Shown in pieces: positions 35,382-47,846 of a stretch of DNA of 64,000 nucleotides (positions within the stretch are counted from its first letter, which is position 1; every line of letters begins with the position of its first letter). Under the pieces are notes generated by a model. It was not told the origin of the DNA, ran no database searches, and was given only the letters and a program-made list of their open reading frames with translations. A program made the position numbers and the translations under genes. Source of the DNA: Buddleja alternifolia (taxonomy: Eukaryota > Streptophyta > Magnoliopsida > Lamiales > Scrophulariaceae); NCBI GenBank assembly GCA_019426215.1, contig CM033401.1:10793134-10857133 (forward strand). Reading direction: 5' to 3'.

Positions 35382-35891
35382 TAAAAAAAAAGTGGAAATA
35401 TTAAAAATGAATAGAAGATGTTACGAGTCTTTGAAAAGATTGTCCTATATATATAGAAAGTCAGAGGAGAGTTTACATATATATACTTCAAGCTAGTCAA
35501 TTAATTACTAGCAAGTAAAAGTAAAATAGAGCTATGCTTTAATGGCCGCATGGGGCTTGTTCGCGTGCAATTAGTATGAATTGGATCTCAATGTTGCATA
35601 GTAATTGATACAAGTGCTCGTGAAAATGATTGAAATAGTTCTAAAAAGACGTGTCTTTTAATTGAGAAGTTGGTTTAACTACCGACACATATCTATACAT
35701 ATATAAAATATAATAATTTGCAAATTATCCAAATAAACTCACACGGGATAGACTATTGAGCTCAAGTGTACCACATAAATAATAATTATTATTACATATA
35801 CATATTCCATTAAATATAGATAAAAGTAGTTATGGGTCATTGGGTCTTTATCTGAAATAGTCGAGTTTAAAAATTCATAACAAGTAATATA
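35382..35891. other. AT-rich intergenic DNA, nothing recognised
   Basis: About 0.5 kb with no supported feature before the target duplication at 35892. Confidence 0.35.
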
Positions 35892-36278
35892 CTATTTTTT
35901 GGGTTTTATATCAGTTTGACCGATTTTTCGGTCAAATTTGTCAAAATGACCGATCTTCGGTAACATTTAGCAATCTAACTTGAATGCGCCATTTTTTTAA
36001 TTTTGCATTTTTTCCCGGATTTAAATTGAAGGCACCATTTGAAATGGCGCCTTCAATTTATATATTTTTATTTTGTTTTGAAATGACGCCTTCAAATTGT
36101 TTTTTTTTAAAAAAAATAAATTAAATATTCCATTGTAGCAGTCAAGCTGACTGCTACAGTAATGAAGGGCTGACTGCTACAGTAATGAAGGCGCCATTTC
36201 TTCATTTTTTTTTAATTTAAAATATAAAATTAAATATTCAAATGGAATTTGCGAACCATTTTTTAACGGTGCAAGAAT

Positions 36279-38513
36279 TCATTTATTTCGATACCCAAGT
36301 AAAGAAATACATGTTAAAAAAGAGACATTAGAGTAGTTTCTTGTCACTGTATGCATTAGAGAGTGCGCAGACCATAGTTCGTACTTGTCATTTGGCTTGT
36401 CTGGCCACCGCTGATTTCGACGAACCATTTTTTCCATATTTTCTTGTCTTTCATAAAAATACTTCACACACCTCTGAAACGACATATCCACAATAGCTGT
36501 GATAGGAAGACGACGGGCGCCCTTTAGTACTCCATTAAGTGACTCTGAAATGTTAGTCGTCATACCACCGCAACGAAATCCCCCATCATGGGAAAAGGTC
36601 CACTTCTCCGGATCACGAAGTGCTTTTGGCTCAATTTCGTGAATTTGTTCCTGCATTAAATTTACTCACCGAAGTCTAAACCGGCTCTGTAACAAAGGTC
36701 CTTTAAAAGCTGATGCTTATAGATAAAGCTACATGCCGAAGACATAGCGATGCACTCATGAGGGGGTCTAACCCTAGCTGCTTGCATGTCGATTAGATAA
36801 AAGACATATACCATCAACCCCTTTTACAATGTGTTTACTCAGAAGCTCGAGGAACCATTTCCATGAATCAATAGTTTCTTCATCAACGACTGCGAAAGCT
36901 AGAGGCAAAACCATCTCGTTTGCATCCATACCACAAGCAATCAACATCTTGTGCTTATATTTTGAATATAGATGTGTTCCATCCACACTTATGACTTTAC
37001 GACAATGTTGGAAGCCATCTATGCAGGGCTTGAAGGCCCAAAAGACGTATTTCAATGTAAAATGCAACGGATTCAATCGATAAATATGATTTCACTCCAC
37101 AATTATGTCTGGGTTATACTTCTGAAGAGCTCCCATATACTTAGGCAACATCTGAACTGAGCTCTCCCAAGTGCCATACACATTTTCCACTGCACGTCGG
37201 TAGTTGTACCATGCTTTTGCATAAGAAATTTCAAATCCATATTCCTTCTTGATCATCTGTTGGATAATATTTTTCTCTATGTGAGGATCACACTTAATTA
37301 TTCCCATAATTCTGCAGGCAATTTGATTTTTATCCAAGTTGCGATGATTAATAGACACTTCATTGATCAGACACGTGTGCGGCCCAACATACTTTGTGAT
37401 CATGAACATCCCTAGGTTTTTCTGAAGTGAAGCTAAAAGCTTCCAATGGCATGGCATGTCATCTGATTTAGCTTTGCATTCAACTTTCCACATTGTTTTT
37501 GTACTCTTTAATACGCGATATTCACGTTGTGCATCTCGTATGGAGTACACTTTCACAGCATCAATTACGTGTTGCTTGGATTTGAAGACCATGTTCTTAC
37601 TAATCTTTCCACTGCTTTCATAGAACTTCAACCGACTACTTGGGATATCCGTTGAATCACAATGTACCTCGGGATGTATTGTAGAAAAGAACTGTATTAC
37701 TGGATAGAGCTCTGGTTCATTTGTTGTGGAGGGCATTGGTGCATTAAAAGGTGCTTGTTGTTGGGATGACATCCCTTCACCAAAATTTGCAGCTTCCTCA
37801 TACGCTACACTAGCATCAGAGTCAATCTCATCCGGCTCAGAGCCACTTCGATTGGAACCCGAGTCACTATAATCTTCAGGAAAATTGTCCATAAATGGCT
37901 CAGGGGCGACATCCTCTGTGGGAGCATTATTAACTTCTCTACATCTATTATTCTGAAAATCATCATGCCATATCCCGAAAGTATCTCGAGCACATGCTGA
38001 TGGACCGGCACTGAAATCGTGAATTCCAACACTTGTCAACCCTTGGGTAATGATCGACAAATTCCCTAGATTATCTTGCGTTAACATCGATACATAAGTA
38101 CCCCACTCATCACTCGCATTCATTTTAGGAGCAATATTGGAGTGGATCGGTATCTTCTCAATAAAAAGTTTCAAACAACTCATCCCATTTTCAGGATCCA
38201 AGAAAAACCTCAAATTGTCATCATTTTCTATGTCCATAACGATATCTCTTATTCGCGACATGTCGTTCATGGAATATTTGCCAGAGACGTTCAACAAAAA
38301 TCCATTGGAATCGATGCGAGTGTTTTCATATATTTTGGACAACAATCTGCAAAAAGTTATCCAACTAGATATACTCATATATGCGACTGGGTTACAGTCG
38401 TACCTCACGGAATCACCATTTTGCAAAATGTTACCTCCAAAGTATAAAATAATTGGCACATTGCTTCGATTTGACATATCTTCAAAAAATAAAATTAAAT
38501 ATTTATCAAGCAA
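36279..38513 (-). pseudogene. MULE transposase (MuDR family), disabled
   Basis: Three - strand pieces form one transposase. The piece at 38513-37092 holds the N-terminal part (probable start at the second Met, MSNRSNVPIILYFGG) and the MuDR DNA-binding region (FKSKQHVIDAVKVYS, CHWKLLAS). A TGA at 37092-37094, where the family usually has Trp, breaks the frame. The next piece, 37076-36774, is in the same frame and carries the core: KVISVDGTHLYSKYKHKMLI with the first catalytic Asp, then VVDEETIDSWKWFLELL. The usual SDRH reads SNRH, so the second catalytic Asp appears lost. The frame then fails. The last piece, 36656-36279, has ISESLNGVLKGARRLPITA with the expected Glu. No C-terminal SWIM zinc finger follows. 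The protein cannot be active; the element would need help in trans. Confidence 0.88.
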
Positions 38514-39559
38514 AAATCAACCATTCGTAATTAAATATCTTCATAAATGATGTCTTACAGGTCTATCAGATATGATATATAAATTCAACTTTTCATTCTA
38601 CAAACTTTTCATTGATCAAATAAGAGGCTATAGGAGTATAACTCCAATTAGTTTTATCAATTGTTACTCTTATTAGATATTCTCTATTCTGACTATGAAC
38701 ACACTACAAAACTCAAAAATTTTACCATAACATTAAATTGCTAAAGTGACAAACTAGGCTAAGTTAAAAGTAACAAACCTAAAATTGAAAAAGAAAAAGT
38801 CCACACTATTTATGTCAATTATTTATGAAAAGCTCTAATTCTAAACATAATAAAAGCATTAATTAAATCATATGCACATATCCAACAATCTTTTTTTTAG
38901 GATGTCATTATTTGATTTTTTAGAGGGAATGACATTACTCCTTCACTAAATAAATTAGCATAAATCTTTTGACTAATTATTTAACCATAGTCGCAATGCT
39001 AAAATAATATTTAAAAAAATTAATAGTTCTATTATATTAAATTTATATAAAAAACTAGCTTTCAATTTAATAATAATTACCATTTCAACTTTTATGTGGT
39101 TGATGAAATCAAACTCATGTCTTTTAGTTTATTCCTTAAGATTTTTGATTTAATAATATTCTTAAAAAAATTTGAACAGGGTAATAATCTTAACTTAAAA
39201 TATTCTTTTTAAAAAAATTGAACAAAGTAATAATCTAATTTTGATAACTTGAAAAAACATACGAGTTTCATCTTTCTTTTATTTACTCATTCATGTAATT
39301 TTATGTCGTTTATGTCATTTAATGTAGCATTTGTATCACCAACTATTATTTGCACACGCATTGAGAGTGTGCTTGCATAATTACTGTGTATAATTGACAT
39401 ATGGACATTCAACAAGTCAACTTCTTTGGCTAAATTAATTAAATGATCATTGCAAGAGAATTCATGTAATAAACAACTTTATATAAAGACAAAAAAAAAA
39501 AAAAAACCAGAATGAAGTAAACGTAATTTTTAGATCAGAAAGCATAAAAAAAATTTCAA

Positions 39560-39840
39560 CTTCTCTCATCTCTATCATCTTTCTTTCTTCTCTCTCTCTC
39601 TCTTCTTTTTCTTGTTGCATATCTCTGTCTCTCGTTCTCCTTCTTTCTTCCTCTTTCTCCCTCTCCTTCTCTTCCCTTTTTCAATTTGCTGCTCATGTCT
39701 CTCTCTCTCTCTCTCTCTCTTTTTCTTTTCCTTTCTCTCCTCTCTCCCACGCTTTTTTTCTTTCTTAAATTTTCATCTCTCCCCCTTCTTTTTCTCTTTC
39801 TCATTTTCACTTTCAGTTGATCTTCTCCCCACTTCTTTCT
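39560..39840. repeat. CT-rich low-complexity tract inside the MULE
   Basis: Long runs of (TC)n and CTTT on the + strand. Open frames of 113 aa (-) and 76 aa (+) here encode only Arg/Glu/Lys or Ser/Phe/Leu repeats and are not genes. Confidence 0.8.
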
Positions 39841-40689
39841 AGCCTCCCCACATTTATAATAATATTCATAATAATATACAATATAGCCTTTGTACATTCA
39901 TAATAATAAGTAATTAACCCTAAAATAAAAGAAAGAAATTCATTCAATGAAAATTTAAATGTGATACTTACTTTTGAAGAACGAGATGACAAAATATAAA
40001 TATTCTTTTAGCTGCGATGTGAAATTTTCTGCAAATTAATGAAAATAATTAGTGCAATAGAAATCTAAATTGAATAAGATTAAAATTCCTAAATCAATTT
40101 TCTTACCAAAGGAAATTGAAATTTGTTTTGCTGAAGTAATTTGAGCCCAATATCAATATATAGAGTGAAAATGAATACACTGCCAACAACCCCTACCAAG
40201 CCAACTACTCTCACAACACCTGTTGCCATTTTCATGCAAATGTCATACCAAAGAAAAAAAGCACCTGCTGCACAAGAAAAAAGGGACGTTTGCATGCAGA
40301 ACCTTTTTTGACTGCTACAGTAGAATATTTATTTTTTTACCAAAAAAAAAAAAGACAATTAAATGGCGCCTTCAAATTGTTTTTTTTATTATTTATTTTG
40401 AAGGCGCCATTTCAAATGGCGCCTTCAGGTTAGATTGCTAAATGTTACCGAAGATTGGTCATTTTGACAAGTTTGACCGAAAAATCGGTCAAATTGATAA
40501 AAAAAACCCCTATTTTTTTCTATCTAATTCTTTTATTATTGATAGTTGTCAATCATTTATTCTTAAGAGAAAATAACTATTCATTAATATATATACATAT
40601 ATATAAACTTATTTGAAAAAAGTTTTAGACACTTATAAATAGATATTTTAGAAAAAGTGTGAGGTGAAATGCGTTTCCCCTTGTCTTGG

Positions 40690-41134
40690 ATTTGACTTAT
40701 TTTGGAATGTATCACCACAATTAAACTATCCCTTCTATGGAATGGTGTAGCCATGAATTGGTTCAGTCCAAAACGAGGATTGAGACAAGGGGACCCCTTA
40801 TCTCCTTATCTATTTGTCTTCTGTGTAGAAAAATTAGGCTCTTTGATCGTGGAAGCTATCAGGGAGGGGAAGTGGCGAACGGTTCCCACCTCGCACACTG
40901 GTCCCCGAGTCTCCCATCTAATGTTTAAAGAAGATTTGATTCTATTTGGGGAGGCTTCGGACAAGCAGACGGATGTTATTAGTTACACGCTTCAATCTTT
41001 CTATGCTATGTCGGGTCAGTCGATTAATCTACATAAATCTAAGATTTATTTCTCGGGGTAATGTGGATCGATTGAAGGCGGAGTAGATCAGTCGCCGAGC
41101 GAATTTGACTCTCACAAGGGATTTAGGTCATTAT
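40690..41134 (+). pseudogene. LINE (L1-type) reverse transcriptase fragment
   Basis: The frame at 40702-41061 shows the reverse-transcriptase core RGLRQGDPLSPYLFVFCVEKL, followed by the region that normally holds the FADD catalytic box, here FKEDLILF, so an Asp is lost. SINLHKSKIYFSG matches the following conserved block. After the stop, another frame continues with LKAEQISRRANLTLT-like residues (with a TAG in place of Gln) until 41134, where the palindrome begins. No endonuclease domain or poly-A end is present. It is a dead internal scrap of a non-LTR retrotransposon. Confidence 0.85.
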
Positions 41135-43124
41135 CTGTGGATTGTATTGAAAAATATTCACACCTTTCAAAGAAATTACATTGTCTATATACATAAGCGG
41201 TACCGAATATATTATCTTTCTTTTATTTTCTTACCTACTATTGAATTAAATTCTTGATCAAACTATGAACAATTTCTAATAAATTATTTTCATTAGTCAT
41301 ATCGTCATATATTTAATCAAGACATTTTATTATTTTATTTTTTTGCATTTTGCAGTTTCACCTATTATTTGAAAACAAGAGTTGGCATGCTTTACTCTAA
41401 TAAGTGTGATTAAGGGATAAATCTATGATGCATCGAGATCAATACTCATGGTACAATCAACACAACAAACTCAGGTTGTGGTGGATGGTTTTTACTGGGT
41501 GACTAGTTGATAAAAATCACCCACCCTCACTTGTTTTTGTAATATAAAAGTAATCGTGCATTTATTTCAAAATTAAACAAAATAGTCTCAATATTTCTAA
41601 ATTATATTTAAATTGATAAAGGGCGTGCATAGCACAAGTTGGAGTTACATACTAATTTTCTTTTTAATTTGAAGTTACACCAATACATCGCTTCAATTCG
41701 TATAATCTATTTAGAAAAAAAAAAAAAACTAATTACACATGAGAACAAGTTGACTTACGATTGGGCCAGAAATGTAGAGAATGAGATATGACCCAACTGC
41801 TCCAATTCACTTGGATCAGACACACAGGGATATCCTACATATTTAGCCCGATAAATCCATAGTTATCAATTGAGCCATAAAGAATCTATCTAACTCCATA
41901 AAGGAGGGAAGAGTCACAACTTGTGGCAACCTAGATTCTAACCCAGGACCTCTCACATAAAGTGGGAGGTGGATACCACTCACTTTATTGGTTGGAAGAT
42001 ACTGTTGTAGAGTATATGTGTGTCACAAGTTGTGAATAGTATCCACCTCCCACTTTATGTGAGAGGTCCTGGGTTAGAATTTAGGCTGCCACAAGTTGTG
42101 ACTCTTCCCTCCTTTATGGAGTTAGATAGAGTCTTTATGGCTCAATTGATAACTATCAGTCTAGATTTATCGGACTAAATATATAGGGTATCCCTGTGTG
42201 TCTGATCCAAGTGAATTGGAGCAGTTGGGCCATATCTCATTCTCTACATTTCTGGCCCAATCGTAAGTCAACTTGTTCTCATGTGTAATTAGTTTTTTTT
42301 TTTTTTTCTAAATAGATTATACGAATTGAAGCGATGTATTGGTGTAACTTCAAATTAAAAAGAAAATTAGTATGTAACTCCAACTTGTGCTATGCACGCC
42401 CTTTATCAATTTAAATATAATTTAGAAATATTGAGACTATTTTGTTTAATTTTGAAATAAATGCACGATTACTTTTATATTAGAATAGAGTTGAAGATCC
42501 GTTTCACAAACATCCCAGTACATCATAATTACAATGATTGGTTAAAAGAATAAATATAGAACAACATTCTCATTATTTGAAAAGAAGTTTCTAAGAATGA
42601 GATGTAAAGTCATTAAGCAATCAATAATGCTCAAGCTTTATAATTATTAAACAATCTACTCACACCAGAAATCCTATGGCGCAGTAGGAGTAATGTTCTA
42701 GTGCCCTTTTATACATCACAAAAACAAGTGGGGGTGGGTGATTCTTATCAACTAGTCACCCTGTAAAAACCATCCACCACAACCAGAGTTTGTGGTGTTG
42801 ATTATACCATGATTATTGATCTCGATGCATCATAGATTTATCCCTTAATCACACTTATTAGAGTAAAGCATGCCAACTCTTGTTTTCAAATAATAGGTGA
42901 AACTGCAAAATGCAAAAAAAATAATATAATAAAATGTCTTGATTAAATATATGACCATATGACTAATGAAAATAATTTATTAGAAATTGTTCATAGTTTG
43001 ATCAAGAATTTAATTCAATAGTAGGTAAGAAAATAAAAGAAAGATAATATATTCGGTACCGCTTATGTATATAGACAATGTAATTTCTTTGAAAGGTGTG
43101 AATATTTTTCAATACGATCCACAG
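41135..43124. repeat. 2-kb palindrome: 842-bp arms around a 62-nt loop
   Basis: The left arm 41135-41976 is the near-perfect reverse complement of the right arm 42039-43124. The outer ends are ctgtggat(t/c)gtattg. The inner ends are aggtggatac and gtatccacct. The right arm carries 236 extra bases (42482-42717) absent from the left. The arms contain no recognisable protein. Near the apex the right arm reads like a tRNA-derived SINE, with B-box-like gggttagaat at 42071-42080 after 'gagaggtcct'. A transcript across it would fold into a very long double-stranded hairpin. Its left edge cuts the LINE fragment. Confidence 0.9.
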
Positions 43125-45320
43125 GTAAAATAAAAATTGTTGTGCAACGAACATTTGACCTTGCAAATTTCGGTGGTACGGGAACAATAAATATAAAGGC
43201 GCGGCTTCTGAATGAACTAATGTGGTCTTTTGCTAGCTTTCTACCATTCTTCTAAAAATATTGTTTCTAAAGTCAAAATTGTTAATATCTTTAATCATAT
43301 TGTTTTTGTTTTTGTCACAAATTGAATTGTAATTGTATATTCTCTTCCAAACTTTTGAAATAAGTAGCTAGCTGATGAAACGTAAATTCAGCTTGTTGGT
43401 TTGGTAACATTAAGTCGATAACATCACTGTTGTATTTTACACTAAGATGAATGTGTAACGTGCACTGAAAGATTAAATTAGTTGCATCAAATAAAATAAT
43501 AAGATATAAATATATAGAGATATAAAAAGAAGATTACCTGATAGTTGCATTCACAATATCATTCCAATTGATACATACCATTTTCCCATAATAAGATATG
43601 CAACTATCTTGACAATGATCCATGTAGCATACCATATATTATCAAGATCAATCGTCTCAATATGTGCAATAATTTGGAAAAAGAAATTGACACATAAATA
43701 AGCTAAATAATCACTAATCTAAATTCTCTTAGCATTTGAAATTTTTAAAGACCAGAAAGCTATTGCTCATTTTAGTGTGACTAACGTTTTGGGGGACTCT
43801 GTTCTTCAGAAAACCTATTAAGATTTTGTCACGCTCCAAATGAACTGCAAGATTCAACTTAAGATGAGACTGGATCGATGTGACAATTTTTAAGTATTTA
43901 CTCAGAGACAAAAAAAAATTCGAAAGAAGTTAGACAGCGGAAGATAATTACAAGGTCCCATTGAGCTCAAACATGATACACGGTTTTGTTTACATTGTTC
44001 CCAAAGACTGATGCGATGACATACAGATGATAGGATCCATCTATCTACAACAAAATCTTAGCATCCTCAAACTCAACTATGTACGATCGAGCTCAAACAG
44101 ACTTATCTACAATATGAACAGATGCAAGGCACATGCGGCTTCCTTTATCAATTGGGCATCATGTTCCACACTGATTTTTCTATCTCACATGCATATAAAA
44201 AATAAGACAATGAGCTAATGTTCAATAAGGAATGTGTGTGCACGACACTAAAATATCCTATCATATCATATATCAAACATAATTGAAAGAAGTTTTCATA
44301 AAAACATAAATTCATTAATTCACATAAATGAAGCATAAAATGAGTCAGAGAATGATAACTTGGTGCTGACACCTTATATCCCCATTCACGAACGTTCCTT
44401 ATCTCTCCATGTCAGTTAGCCTTCTTTCGAGCATATCCCAGAAATATACTAAACCTATGACCTCGCCCGGCATGGATGGCTCTGTCTCATGAACAGGAAG
44501 ACTAGGACAGTGGATACTCGTGAACTTTTAAGCCGAACACGACCCTATGCACCCCTCGATTTGGGCCCACACACAAGCACACACAAACATCAAGTAAATA
44601 GGTATAGTCCTTCGGATGAAATAAAATTCAACAGTACCAAGTGAGCGTTTGGAAGCACTTTTCGAGTGAAAGTCCATTTAACTAATGGACTCTTGAATAT
44701 GGATTTTTTTGGGAAGTCCTTTGTCATTATGTTTGATGGAAAGACATCACAAGAAGTGCTTTAGAATTAAAAATCCATATTTTACATGACATTATGTTTG
44801 ATAAAATTAGCTGGAAAGTGCAAACTTCGCATCGTTTCACAAACTTGCCCCTACTCGTCTTATATTTTCATTTTGTATTTTTATTTTGACATAAGCTTGA
44901 CAAATTTAAACATTGCAAAATAATTTGATAGCTTATCGACTTAAAACTAAAAACAAAAAATGTAAGCCTCAATGCAAGTATTTCTCATTTCTAACATGAA
45001 AGAACCAAAACTCTCATCCCTGAAGTGGCAGACACACAAATCCATTTTCAACACCCAAATCTTGTAATATGGCATATGGGGTTATTTGTAATATGCAATA
45101 ATTACCGAGTAAACTACAAACTAAAATCGTGATATTTCATATACAATTACAAAAGAACCCAATCACCATAAAAAGGTGAATACTTGGTATATAATCAACT
45201 GCAGTAGATAACTTTGTAATCATTTTCCAATCAATTCAGTCCACTAAAATACAAAACCAAATGAAAATTCTTGGTATATGAAATTTGCTATATCATCTCG
45301 TAGAATAGCCATCCTCTTGA
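43125..45320. other. AT-rich intergenic DNA, nothing recognised
   Basis: No gene is supported across about 2.2 kb. Around 44643 a stretch (gagcgtttggaagcactttt) resembles the terminus of a DNA transposon and might be the 3' end of the Harbinger element whose transposase begins at 45321, but I could not find its partner. Confidence 0.35.
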
Positions 45321-45680
45321 CTAAATTTGTTGTTGATTCATTGCATCATATGATCCAATAGCATTCTCATTTTCATCAAAGTCCATCTCTGTCTCTTCGT
45401 TATCACTAAAGTAACCTTCATCCTTGTCCCGCCTAAATATTTCATCAAACATTGCCTCTTGTCTTGTGTAGTTATGTAACACTATTGAAACTACAACAAT
45501 TAGTCTTTGGGTTTGAAAAGGAAAAGAAGCCATTTTTTTTTAATTGGCATGTTTCTTCCATACTCCAAAGCGTCTCTCAATTATGTTTCTTAATGATGAG
45601 TGAGCGAGATTAAACAATTTTTTAGGCCCACTTGCTTGTTTGCCCCTTCGAAATTGTTCAAAATTATAGTGTGTGCCTTT
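45321..45680 (-). pseudogene. PIF/Harbinger transposase, C-terminal part
   Basis: The - strand frame 45722-45540 contributes THYNFEQFRRGK, then LFNLAHSSLRNIIERRFGVWKK, the conserved Harbinger/ALP1-type block with the catalytic Glu. After a short disruption (stop and A run at 45533-45543) the frame at 45533-45321 continues MASFPFQTQRLIVVVSIVLHNYTRQE, the next conserved block, and ends in an acidic tail. The product would be the DDE nuclease that cuts and reinserts Harbinger transposons in the nucleus. It joins the part at 47613-47846 across an inserted retrotransposon and is clearly dead. Confidence 0.85.
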
Positions 45681-46926
45681 ATGATGGGTATATGAAGATT
45701 GATTGATACAAAGGATCGGCATTTGACAATTAACTTATGCTAAGATTATTTTTCTTAATTGCCTAATAATAGAATTGTGATTCCGATTTATATAGGTTTT
45801 AGTTTTCTTGAGTATCAAGTCTCATACTCTATAAATAGGAGTTCTCAACTTGTTATTGTTTGATTCACTCGTTTCACTCAGAAATAAAGATATAGATCTA
45901 GTGGTGGCTCGTGGATGTAGGCAGTTTGCCGAACCATGTTGAATTCTTTGTTCTTCTTATATGCTTCTTGATTTTCTTTATGTTTTTCTTGTTTAGATGC
46001 TACTATTCCTAACAACTGTTATTAGAGCCATAGATTTTTAGATTTAGGAGATGTCTTAGATATAGATCTATGGGCAAGCGCTTTGTTAGTGCGGATTTAT
46101 CGTGGGAACAATGGTAGGAGATGAAGAAATAATTAAGCTCGATAATTAGCTGCAGGTAGCACGAACTGAGGTCGTGGTGAAGCCAGAGAAGATGATAGAG
46201 GAGGATGAGATCAGTTAGATCACATGCTAAAAAGAGTAATCCCGTTTATTGTTAACGACAAAACGTAGAAAATCATGGTGTCAGCAGATAAGCAGATCTG
46301 CAGCAGTAGAGATAGATTTGTGTTGTCAGGTGGACAGATTGCGAAGCCAGTGGGAGCAGTTGCTGTGCTAGGGACTGTTTCGTAAAGCCAGAGGTCAGAG
46401 AGCAGATCCATATTGCAGAGAGGGCTGAATGAGTTTCTAGAGACTAGAGAGACATAGTTACGGTGCCAGAAAGTAAATTCACCGAGCCAGAGGTTAGAGT
46501 AACAGTATCGATAGGCGAGAGAGTAGAGTCGTGTAGTTGAGAGACCAGAGGGCAAGGTTGTGGAGGCAGATCCACGTAAAGAGAAACCATGAGGCAAAGG
46601 TACGATGCCGGAGGGCAGACGTGGAGCCAGAAGTCATGGAGGTAGGATGCGAAGCCAGTTAGGTAGATTCGCAGATTCAAGGTTATTTAGCTGAAGGGTG
46701 TGATATGGATTGTGTAGTGGGAACATCGAGCATATATGTGGGTAACTCAAGATTGCCATGGAAAAATCGAAGGTGTTGGAGGATGGATCAAACACAGCTC
46801 ATGCAGGGGGCATATATGTGAGGGATCCAAGATTATCATTGGAAAATTCCTTGTGTAAGGATGTCAGCGGACGGGTTGACCAAGGCAAATTTTAGGTTGT
46901 GTGACATGTTTTGGGTTTCTTGGGAG

Positions 46927-46977
<51 letters not shown>

Positions 46978-47612
46978 CAGTTGGACCGAGAAGGATATGT
47001 CATGGTATTCAAGAGTTGGTTGATAACCAAAAGATTAAGGTAGTGCGGAAATGTTCAAAGAGGGGGAACATTGTTCACACGAACAAAATAGACAGAGTTC
47101 ATCAAGTGAAAGGCACTGACGGCGGATCAATTGATGAGGCAATGAGATGTATCGGGTTTGATCTCCACTAAGTTTTGGGTTGTACCAACTAGATCGAGAT
47201 TCACTTCAGAAAAATGAAGTGATTGCTCGAGTTGAGTTCGAGAATATTCTGTAATTGGTCTCAAAGTGGGAGATTGATGGGTATGAGGAGACAGATTGAT
47301 GCAAAGGATTAGGATTTGACATTTGACTTAAGTTAGGATTATTTTTCCTAATTGCGTAATGATATGATTGTGTTTTCTATTTATATTAGGTTTTAGTTTT
47401 CTTGAGTATCAAGTCTCCTATACTATAAATATAAGTTCTCAACTTGTAATTGTTTGATTCACTTGATTCACTCAGAAAAAAAGATGTAGATCTAGTGTTG
47501 GTTCGTGGATATAGGCAGTTTGCCAAACCACGTTAAATCCTTATGTTCATCTTATATGCTTCTAGATTTTCTTATTTATTTTCTTCATGTTCAGATGCTA
47601 CTATTCTTAACA
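45681..47612 (+). mobile_element. Small non-autonomous LTR retrotransposon inside Harbinger transposase
   Basis: LTRs at 45682-46014 and 47275-47612 start tgatgggtat and end cctaaca/cttaaca. They share most of their length, including 'cttgagtatcaagtctc' and 'ggcagtttgcc'. A primer-binding-like site (tgttattagagcca, 46017-46030) follows the 5' LTR and a purine stretch (caaagtgggaga) precedes the 3' LTR. Identical ccttt lies at 45676-45680 and 47613-47617. The 1.26-kb interior has no gag or pol, so it is a TRIM/LARD-like passenger. LTR divergence is visibly higher than for the TRIM at 10939. Confidence 0.88.
46927..46973. repeat. Compound (AACT)n-(AT)n microsatellite
   Basis: About five taac/aact units lead directly into about 13 AT units in the interior of the retrotransposon. 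Confidence 0.9.
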
Positions 47613-47846
47613 CCTTTGTAAGGTGCCAAAAATCCAAGCATGTTAGGATATCCGGCATGAACAATGTAATACTTGCCTAAGAGGAAATGCACGTGTATGT
47701 TCTGTCGGAAATGCTAACGAAAAAAGAGAAAGAAAAAAGAAACTACTGAAAAGAGTGATAACCTTTGGGTCTATTAATAACTTCATTAAGTATTCGAGAA
47801 TCATGAGTAGTTCCATTCCACACTTCCCAAACAAAGGTAAATCACA
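47613..47846 (-). pseudogene. PIF/Harbinger transposase, middle part
   Basis: On the - strand an acceptor-like acag precedes 47846. The frame then reads FTFVWEVWNGTTHDSRILNE, with the conserved HDSR containing a catalytic Asp, to about GYHSF. An intron-like T-rich stretch follows. Next comes GKYYIVHAGYPNMLGFLAPYKG, where most relatives have VDAGY, so His replaces Asp. The last codons run straight into the fragment at 45680 once the inserted retrotransposon is removed. The N-terminal part with the first catalytic Asp is not found upstream; unrelated repeat begins near 47990. Confidence 0.85.

Larger units (their letters stand above)
35901..40509 (-). mobile_element. Mutator-like element (MULE), 4.6 kb, perfect 9-bp duplication
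   Basis: Identical 9-mers, ctatttttt, flank it at 35892-35900 and 40510-40518. The terminal inverted repeats carry 'ttgaccgatttttcggtcaaa', 'ggtaacatttagcaatctaac' and 'aaatggcgccttcaa' on both ends, inverted, over about 100 bp; related sequence including 'gactgctacagta' extends to about 200-300 bp. The transposase pseudogene is on the - strand. About 1.8 kb between the transposase start and the right end is noncoding and includes a CT-rich tract (39560-39840). Confidence 0.92.

Noticed and set aside
39556..39897. 113-aa Arg/Glu/Lys-rich minus frame inside the MULE
   Set aside because: It translates a CT-rich low-complexity tract; the + strand of the same tract also gives an open frame.
46220..46680. 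125-aa and 78-aa minus frames in the small retrotransposon
   Set aside because: They overlap in different frames in the noncoding interior and show no gag, pol or other motif.
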